NCBI GenBank assembly: GCA_002373595.1
Contig: DFKT01000056.1
Location: 1 to 10,546, forward strand
Length of the DNA stretch: 10,546 bases
Source: Lachnospiraceae bacterium UBA3638
GTDB taxonomy: Bacteria > Bacillota > Clostridia > Lachnospirales > Lachnospiraceae
Reading direction: 5' to 3'
In this document: piece after piece, positions 7,029-10,546 of the stretch
How positions within the stretch are numbered: the first letter of the stretch is position 1
How the letters are laid out: each line of letters opens with the position of its first letter
The notes under the pieces: generated by a model
Told to the model about the DNA's origin: nothing
What the model saw: the letters and a program-made list of their open reading frames with translations, nothing else
Database searches by the model: none
Position numbers and translations under genes: made by a program

Positions 7029-7044
7029 CAAAGAGCCGACAGCG

Positions 7045-7063
7045 CGGATACTATCAGTATCCG
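7045..7063. other. Perfect 8-bp hairpin between convergent genes
   Basis: CGGATACT (7045-7052) and AGTATCCG (7056-7063) are perfect inverted copies with a three-base loop. The hairpin overlaps the last codons and stop (7054-7056) of the zinc-ribbon gene and follows the Nudix stop by 16 bases. Neither strand has a clear U-run after it, so it is at best a weak or RNA-end-protecting structure serving both convergent genes. Confidence 0.45.
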
Positions 7064-8664
7064 GATTCAAAACCAAAAGCAGTCAGATAGACTATGCAGC
7101 AAAATGCTGCTATGCAAAACCATACCAAAATGCATGCAGGAGGCTTAAAGAGGAGCTTTAATATCGTAAGAGCAGCTTCCTTAGCCGTGAAATCAAACTC
7201 TATCTTCTTCCTGTATCTTTTCTTTTTACCTTTATCATTATAGGTATATATCCACGGATTATCATACAGTTCTATCCTGCCATACTTGATCAGTATGACC
7301 GGAGTAAGCGGTACAGTAATGCAAAGCCATACTGCAGACCCGCCGAGCTGGAGCATCTCAAAGTTAAATCCGTTGATAAAAAGTGCAATGATGGCCGGGA
7401 AGAAATTGACTAACAGCGCTATCGCCATAGCCTGCGCAACTCTGAGAGGCGATGTAAACTTCAGCTCCACAGGTTGCTTCCTGCCGGTTAGATTCATAAA
7501 GAATACCGGTTTGACGGATGGCTTCTTCTTATCAGGATCCGAAGTAAAAATCTTCGATCCGTCATACACTCTGATCCTGTCATGTTTATTATCGCTGTAA
7601 GCTACGAGCATGACTATAGAGAAGAAAGCTCCAAGCGCAATTGCCGCAACAATAACCAGATCCTTTTCCGCTCCAATGAGAAGCATTATCGCAGCTATGA
7701 TACCGGTGGCGGCCACGGTTGATAATATTGCTTTGATCCACCAGGGAATGATGTAATGATATACAGGCTTTTGTCCCCGTACACTGACCTTTCCGGTCTG
7801 GCCGTTTACAGCAGCCCTGTATGAACCGAAGTTAAGATAATATACCGGAAGGAGCACAGGCATGCGGACTACTGCCGGAGAGTATACATGAACATAGACT
7901 GCTTTGGACTCCATGACCTTCTGAACAGTCGGTTCATAATCATCCTCAATCTCATAACGTATGCGTTTCTCCAGTTCATCACCGGTGATGTTTCCAACTT
8001 TGACTCTGTGTCCGGCAACATATGCAAAATCAAATTCTTTAAGCTCATCAAGATCAAAAGGCTCTACGCCGTCAAGCAGACTGTTATCGAGATCGTTTGA
8101 GCAGTTAACAAATACATTGTCGACAAATCCGCCGCATTCATATACTCTTCCATTCTCGACACGGCTGGCGGTACAGTCGACAGGTCCCTTTACAAGCTCA
8201 TACGGAAGATAGAATCCCTGCAGATCATCGATCTGTTTCAGGATCTCTTTTGCTTCTTTCTTTCTCTTATTCTTAATGCACCAGTCCTTAAGAGCAGCCT
8301 TGGCATCATCCAAGGTGAGCATAAACGGGATGGCGAGCTCAGGCATATTGTCCGCGTTCACATATGCTTTGCGAACAAGAGATCTTCCGCAGAAAGGACA
8401 GTTTGCTATGGCATCATCATTTTCAAATACGACTTCCGCACCGCAGCCCGTGCATGATGCTTTCTGCAGGTCAAGCTTCTTAAGGGCCTCATTCATCTTT
8501 TTCTTCTGAATGGCCCTGAATCCCTTCCTGTCATTTACAGCTCTGTCTATTCCGACACTTCCGCCGCAGTATCTGCAATCATACTTACGCGACTTGATAT
8601 CGTAATATGCAGGTGCCCCACAAGATGGGCAATGTATGTCATATAGTTTTGCTGAATTTTCCAT
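7054..8664 (-). CDS. Double zinc-ribbon membrane protein of unknown function
   Basis: I do not recognise a named gene. The 536-residue protein starts with two four-cysteine zinc ribbons: Cys12, 15, 30 and 33 (CPSC, CRYC) and Cys71, 74, 89 and 92 (CTGC, CPFC). A soluble region follows (about 105-300) with FMLTLDDAKAALKDW and FYLPYELVKG, ending in LLPVYYLNFGSYRAAVNGQTG. The C-terminal part is membrane-embedded, with hydrophobic spans near 309-331, 335-356, 408-431, 442-460 and 509-531. Similar proteins are annotated in Clostridia as TFIIB-type zinc-ribbon-containing proteins, a name that describes only the ribbon and does not imply a transcription role. No catalytic motif is seen. The ATG at 8662-8664 has a moderate AAAGG site eight bases upstream and follows a promoter near 8715-8742. 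It appears to be a single-gene unit converging on the Nudix gene. Confidence 0.85.
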   Translation of the reverse strand: MENSAKLYDIHCPSCGAPAYYDIKSRKYDCRYCGGSVGIDRAVNDRKGFRAIQKKKMNEALKKLDLQKASCTGCGAEVVFENDDAIANCPFCGRSLVRKAYVNADNMPELAIPFMLTLDDAKAALKDWCIKNKRKKEAKEILKQIDDLQGFYLPYELVKGPVDCTASRVENGRVYECGGFVDNVFVNCSNDLDNSLLDGVEPFDLDELKEFDFAYVAGHRVKVGNITGDELEKRIRYEIEDDYEPTVQKVMESKAVYVHVYSPAVVRMPVLLPVYYLNFGSYRAAVNGQTGKVSVRGQKPVYHYIIPWWIKAILSTVAATGIIAAIMLLIGAEKDLVIVAAIALGAFFSIVMLVAYSDNKHDRIRVYDGSKIFTSDPDKKKPSVKPVFFMNLTGRKQPVELKFTSPLRVAQAMAIALLVNFFPAIIALFINGFNFEMLQLGGSAVWLCITVPLTPVILIKYGRIELYDNPWIYTYNDKGKKKRYRKKIEFDFTAKEAALTILKLLFKPPACILVWFCIAAFCCIVYLTAFGFESGY

Positions 8665-8680
8665 TTATGCTGCCTTTACG

Positions 8681-8698
8681 GTCACGCTGTTATGTGAC
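8681..8698. repeat. Short inverted repeat in zinc-ribbon gene leader
   Basis: GTCAC at 8681-8685 and GTGAC at 8694-8698 are inverted copies with an 8-base gap, lying 17-34 bases upstream of the zinc-ribbon protein start codon and downstream of its putative promoter. It could be a weak operator or a leader stem. A five-base arm may also be chance. Confidence 0.3.
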
Positions 8699-8714
8699 AA
8701 TCTGCAATTTCGGT

Positions 8715-8742
8715 TATATACAAAAAAAAGAAATTAATACAA
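8715..8742 (-). promoter_or_regulatory. Possible promoter of the zinc-ribbon gene
   Basis: On the minus strand TTGTAT (8737-8742) and TATATA (8715-8720) are separated by 16 bases that contain a run of eight Ts. The -35 box directly abuts the terminator stem at 8743, so the terminator's U-run and this promoter share sequence. Both boxes are imperfect, which limits confidence. Confidence 0.45.
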
Positions 8743-8785
8743 AAATGACCGCCCATCGTCGTCTTGGCGGACCGGGCGGTCATTT
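8743..8785 (-). terminator. Rho-independent terminator of the XRE-NERD operon
   Basis: A perfect 12-bp, GC-rich stem (8743-8754 with 8774-8785) encloses a 19-base loop. On the minus strand it is followed by five U residues and a U-rich stretch. On the plus strand no U-run follows. It lies 86 bases after the NERD stop codon and correctly oriented to end that transcript before the zinc-ribbon gene. Confidence 0.85.
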
Positions 8786-8871
8786 GGCTTAACCACAAAC
8801 CAGGACTAACCGTCTATCGGCAGCACCTGTGCCTATTATAGTACCCGTCAAACTCTATGATGTCAATCAAA

Positions 8872-9471
8872 TCACGAAAGGATCGATACTATTTTTTCCA
8901 TCGTTTCTTTCGATATTCTCTTTGATTCTCGAGTATGCACAGCTCTGTTAATATCATACTGCGAATCAAGAATATATGTGCTTCTTACCGGGCTGTTCCT
9001 CTCAACCAAGAAAACATAACCTTCAATCCAGACACTGATATCATTTTCCTTAAACAATCTGGAAAGAATATAGATCTGTCTTTTTACCTGTTTGATTGGA
9101 TTCCTTACTTCCTTTTGAAATAAATTTCCTCCGGGAGTGATCTTATTCTTGATCCAATCTGAATCATCCTCATCACCAATGAGCTGTCCGCTGTAATTCT
9201 TAACCTCGATTATAAAAACACCATTTTGATTTATCACAACATTATCCAGCTCAGTTTGTTTATCATCAGCAGATATCTTAACATTAGTCAGTAAGATGTC
9301 ATCTTCATTCAGGATCTCTCGGATTATCTTACCTGCAAAAATTTCTCCATATCTTCCCGCTCTTTTTTCCGGGGATTCGATGTGAAATCCATTAAATCCA
9401 AGCAGTATAAAACCTAGGCTAAAAAGGACAATAACGAATATAACTATGATAATAAGAACATAATCCGACAT
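8872..9471 (-). CDS. Membrane-anchored NERD-domain protein
   Basis: The 199-residue protein begins with one strong membrane span (about 4-27). A NERD (nuclease-related) domain follows, with RYGEIFAGKII (40-50), the TELDNVVINQNGVFIIEVKNYSG core (73-95) and a helical end rich in basic residues. Glu43, Asp76 and the Glu89-Val90-Lys91 trio are in the order expected of the restriction-endonuclease-like fold that NERD domains are related to. A nuclease role is inferred in the family rather than generally proven. The N-terminal anchor would place the domain in the cytoplasm facing the membrane. The ATG at 9469-9471 has only a weak AAGGGA site. It lies 32 bases downstream of the XRE regulator gene with no terminator between, so the two probably form one operon ending at the terminator at 8743-8785. 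The DNA is more AT-rich than the carbohydrate genes to the left. Confidence 0.85.
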   Translation of the reverse strand: MSDYVLIIIVIFVIVLFSLGFILLGFNGFHIESPEKRAGRYGEIFAGKIIREILNEDDILLTNVKISADDKQTELDNVVINQNGVFIIEVKNYSGQLIGDEDDSDWIKNKITPGGNLFQKEVRNPIKQVKRQIYILSRLFKENDISVWIEGYVFLVERNSPVRSTYILDSQYDINRAVHTRESKRISKETMEKIVSILS

Positions 9472-9503
9472 GAAGTATCCCTTATCAAATGTTTATGCTC
9501 ACG

Positions 9504-10064
9504 TCATTTCTTGTTCGTACTACTAGATTGAGTCTCTTCTTTTTTTATTTCACCATTAATTTCATTTGCAACAGATGACAATAACAATTCTAAGTATTGC
9601 TCAGGATCGGTATAAGTATTTTCATTTCTTTGATATTCAACAAGTGATTTTAGTAGCCTTGCTATAGGAAGCGGAAATCTATTGATCAGCAAATAGAATC
9701 CATGCAACTCATCATCTCGGTTCAACATAAAGGGACTTATACCAGGAGCCGGATCAGCCATCGGATAAATCACTCCTGATTTCCATAAAAAATAAACAGA
9801 ATTTACAATTTTTCGTCCCTCATCCGCTTCCGAAATAATAAATGAAATGTTCTCATTGCCGTAATACAAACGTTCAATCGAAACATTAAGTTTTTTTGCT
9901 ATTCTCGCTATTGTGTCCAGACTCGGAGTTTTCCTGCCATTTTCATAAGAACTCAGCGTAGTATTAGAAAAACCACACATTTCAGCCAACGCTTCTTGTG
10001 AGAGTTTTCGCTCGAGTCGGACTTCCCGTATGTGGCTTCCTATTTTTCTTTCCATCTTACTCAT
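9504..10064 (-). CDS. XRE-family HTH transcriptional regulator
   Basis: Residues 10-66 form a classical lambda-Cro/C1-type helix-turn-helix (SHIREVRLERKLSQEALAEM, then GFSNTTLSSYENGRKTPSLDTIARIAKKLNV). It therefore binds DNA, most likely as a dimer. The remaining 120 residues match no domain I recognise; they include a hydrophobic stretch near 84-100 and a charged Ser/Lys-rich tail. The frame is open to 10109, but I start at the ATG 10062-10064. That ATG has a GGAGGG site five bases upstream, and the upstream ATG would precede the transcription start deduced from the promoter. This gives 186 residues. An inverted repeat overlaps the promoter, so the protein probably represses itself and the downstream NERD gene, and possibly affects the divergent small ORF. 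Such regulators are common in phage, ICE and defence modules, which fits the AT-rich surroundings. Confidence 0.9.
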   Translation of the reverse strand: MSKMERKIGSHIREVRLERKLSQEALAEMCGFSNTTLSSYENGRKTPSLDTIARIAKKLNVSIERLYYGNENISFIISEADEGRKIVNSVYFLWKSGVIYPMADPAPGISPFMLNRDDELHGFYLLINRFPLPIARLLKSLVEYQRNENTYTDPEQYLELLLSSVANEINGEIKKEETQSSSTNKK

Positions 10065-10075
10065 ATATACCCTCC

Positions 10076-10099
10076 TGTATACACCCATAAGTATATACA
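10076..10099. promoter_or_regulatory. Inverted-repeat operator overlapping the XRE promoter
   Basis: TGTATACAC (10076-10084) and GTATATACA (10091-10099) are inverted copies matching at eight of nine positions with a six-base spacer. The right arm covers the -10 box and the left arm covers the expected transcription start. This is the classic layout for autorepression by the XRE protein. The binding protein is inferred. Confidence 0.6.
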
Positions 10100-10117
10100 C
10101 ATTTACCAATTAGTCAA
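10090..10117 (-). promoter_or_regulatory. Promoter of the XRE-NERD operon
   Basis: On the minus strand TTGACT (10112-10117) and TATACT (10090-10095) each match five of six consensus bases and are 16 bases apart. Transcription would start near 10083, about 19 bases before the XRE start codon, leaving just room for the GGAGGG site. Confidence 0.7.
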
Positions 10118-10166
10118 GTATTTATCATCGGTCAAACTCTAATTTACCATCCGGATAAGTATCTAT

Positions 10167-10232
10167 AGAATTAATCGCACTACAAAAAAACAAGGATTAT
10201 TGGCTTCGCAGACAAATTTTGTAGTTAATTCT
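10167..10232. repeat. Interrupted 16-bp inverted repeat upstream of the small ORF
   Basis: AGAATTAA (10167-10174) and CTACAAAA (10180-10187) together are the exact inverse of the continuous 16 bases at 10217-10232, with an extra five bases (10175-10179) in the left arm. The 29-base loop holds nothing I recognise. The right arm covers the likely -35 region of the promoter for the small ORF. It may be an operator pair, a leader structure, or a remnant of mobile-element ends. Confidence 0.5.
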
Positions 10233-10245
10233 GATGCCCGATAAT
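10219..10245 (+). promoter_or_regulatory. Possible promoter of the small ORF
   Basis: GATAAT (10240-10245) matches five of six -10 bases. TTGTAG (10219-10224) is an imperfect -35 box with a short 15-base spacer. Transcription would start near 10252, some 33 bases before the ATG at 10285. The weak -35 box suggests activator help or low basal use. Confidence 0.4.
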
Positions 10246-10284
10246 GCAATCGTAACAAAAAAAATATTTTTCAGGAGGATAAAA

Positions 10285-10533
10285 ATGAAAACTATTAAAA
10301 ATACCTCAAACAATCAAACATACGAAACTCCACGAGCAGGATGCTTCGACATGTGGAACGCATTCATGGTTAAAGATGCTAACTATACATACATGAATGA
10401 TATCCCCATATGTCCTTGCACTGCCAATACTCCACCGCTACAATTAATATCATACGACGATGCTAAGGCACTTTATAAAAAAGAGATAAAAGATGGAAAC
10501 CACTCTTTTCATCACAACGCCTACTGTTGGTGA
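10285..10533 (+). CDS. Small protein of 82 residues, possible truncated DUF4417-type ORF
   Basis: The start is secure: a perfect AGGAGG lies about eight bases before the ATG at 10285. The in-frame ATG at 10234 is rejected because it lies within the promoter and has no ribosome site. The protein reads NAFMVKDANYTYMNDIPICPCTANTPP, then ISYDDAKALYKKEIKDGNHSFHHNAY, and stops at 10531-10533. From memory this resembles the N-terminal part of DUF4417-type proteins found in Clostridia, phages and integrative elements, in which a longer domain of well over 150 residues continues after the xxNAY segment. If that is right, the gene is cut short here by a stop or frameshift just before the conserved middle. 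I cannot check the alignment, so the family name is tentative and the function unknown. It is transcribed away from the XRE gene. Confidence 0.7.
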   Translation: MKTIKNTSNNQTYETPRAGCFDMWNAFMVKDANYTYMNDIPICPCTANTPPLQLISYDDAKALYKKEIKDGNHSFHHNAYCW

Positions 10534-10546
10534 TCTCATGAGCTGT

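Noticed and set aside
8791..8871. Weak GGCA/TGCC hairpin after the NERD stop as an extra terminator
   Set aside because: The stem is only four base pairs with no U-run; the 12-bp stem at 8743-8785 is the credible terminator.
10065..10109. Upstream ATG extending the XRE protein by 15 residues
   Set aside because: It lies within the promoter spacer and upstream of the deduced transcript start, while the ATG at 10062-10064 has a strong GGAGGG site and gives the usual XRE N-terminus.

Overview
The window looks like chromosomal DNA of a moderately low-GC anaerobic Firmicute, most likely a plant-fibre-degrading Lachnospiraceae relative (Butyrivibrio/Lachnospira type) from rumen or gut. The reasons are strong GGAGG-type ribosome binding sites, a type III glutamine synthetase, a dense set of starch and pectin glycoside hydrolases, and protein sequences that resemble that family. 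This placement is inference; no rRNA or other marker gene is present.

Layout. (1) 1-366: the 5' end of a type III glutamine synthetase gene on the minus strand runs off the left edge. In front of it are a TTGACA-type promoter and a terminator-like hairpin lying in the presumed leader. (2) 367-3085: two GH13 (alpha-amylase family) genes lie head to head. Both are missing their 5' parts, and the breaks meet at one point near 1600. The left gene lacks the first barrel strands and the first conserved GH13 motif; the right gene lacks any signal peptide, start region or promoter. This is an inversion or chimeric-assembly junction, not a normal divergent gene pair. (3) 3094-6406: a tight three-gene minus-strand operon in the order LUD-domain protein, GH105 unsaturated glucuronyl/galacturonyl hydrolase, GH28 polygalacturonase. 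Neither hydrolase has a signal peptide, so both probably finish pectin oligosaccharides in the cytoplasm. An extended -10 promoter precedes the LUD gene. (4) 6555-7028: a divergently transcribed MutT-like Nudix hydrolase. (5) 7054-8664: a large membrane protein with two N-terminal zinc ribbons, of unknown function. (6) 8743-8785: a strong terminator that closes the next operon. (7) 8872-10064: an XRE-type regulator followed by a membrane-anchored NERD-domain protein, with a good promoter whose -10 box is overlapped by an inverted repeat. (8) 10285-10533: a divergent 82-residue ORF resembling the N-terminal part of a phage/mobile-element-associated family, apparently cut short.

Functionally, regions 2 and 3 are polysaccharide use (starch-like glucans and pectin), while regions 7-8 are visibly more AT-rich and look like a small acquired accessory module. 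The best leads are the GH13 junction, the possible attenuator before the glutamine synthetase gene, and the XRE-NERD module. I see no rRNA, tRNA, CRISPR array or insertion sequence. No stretch over about 300 bases lacks a gene.
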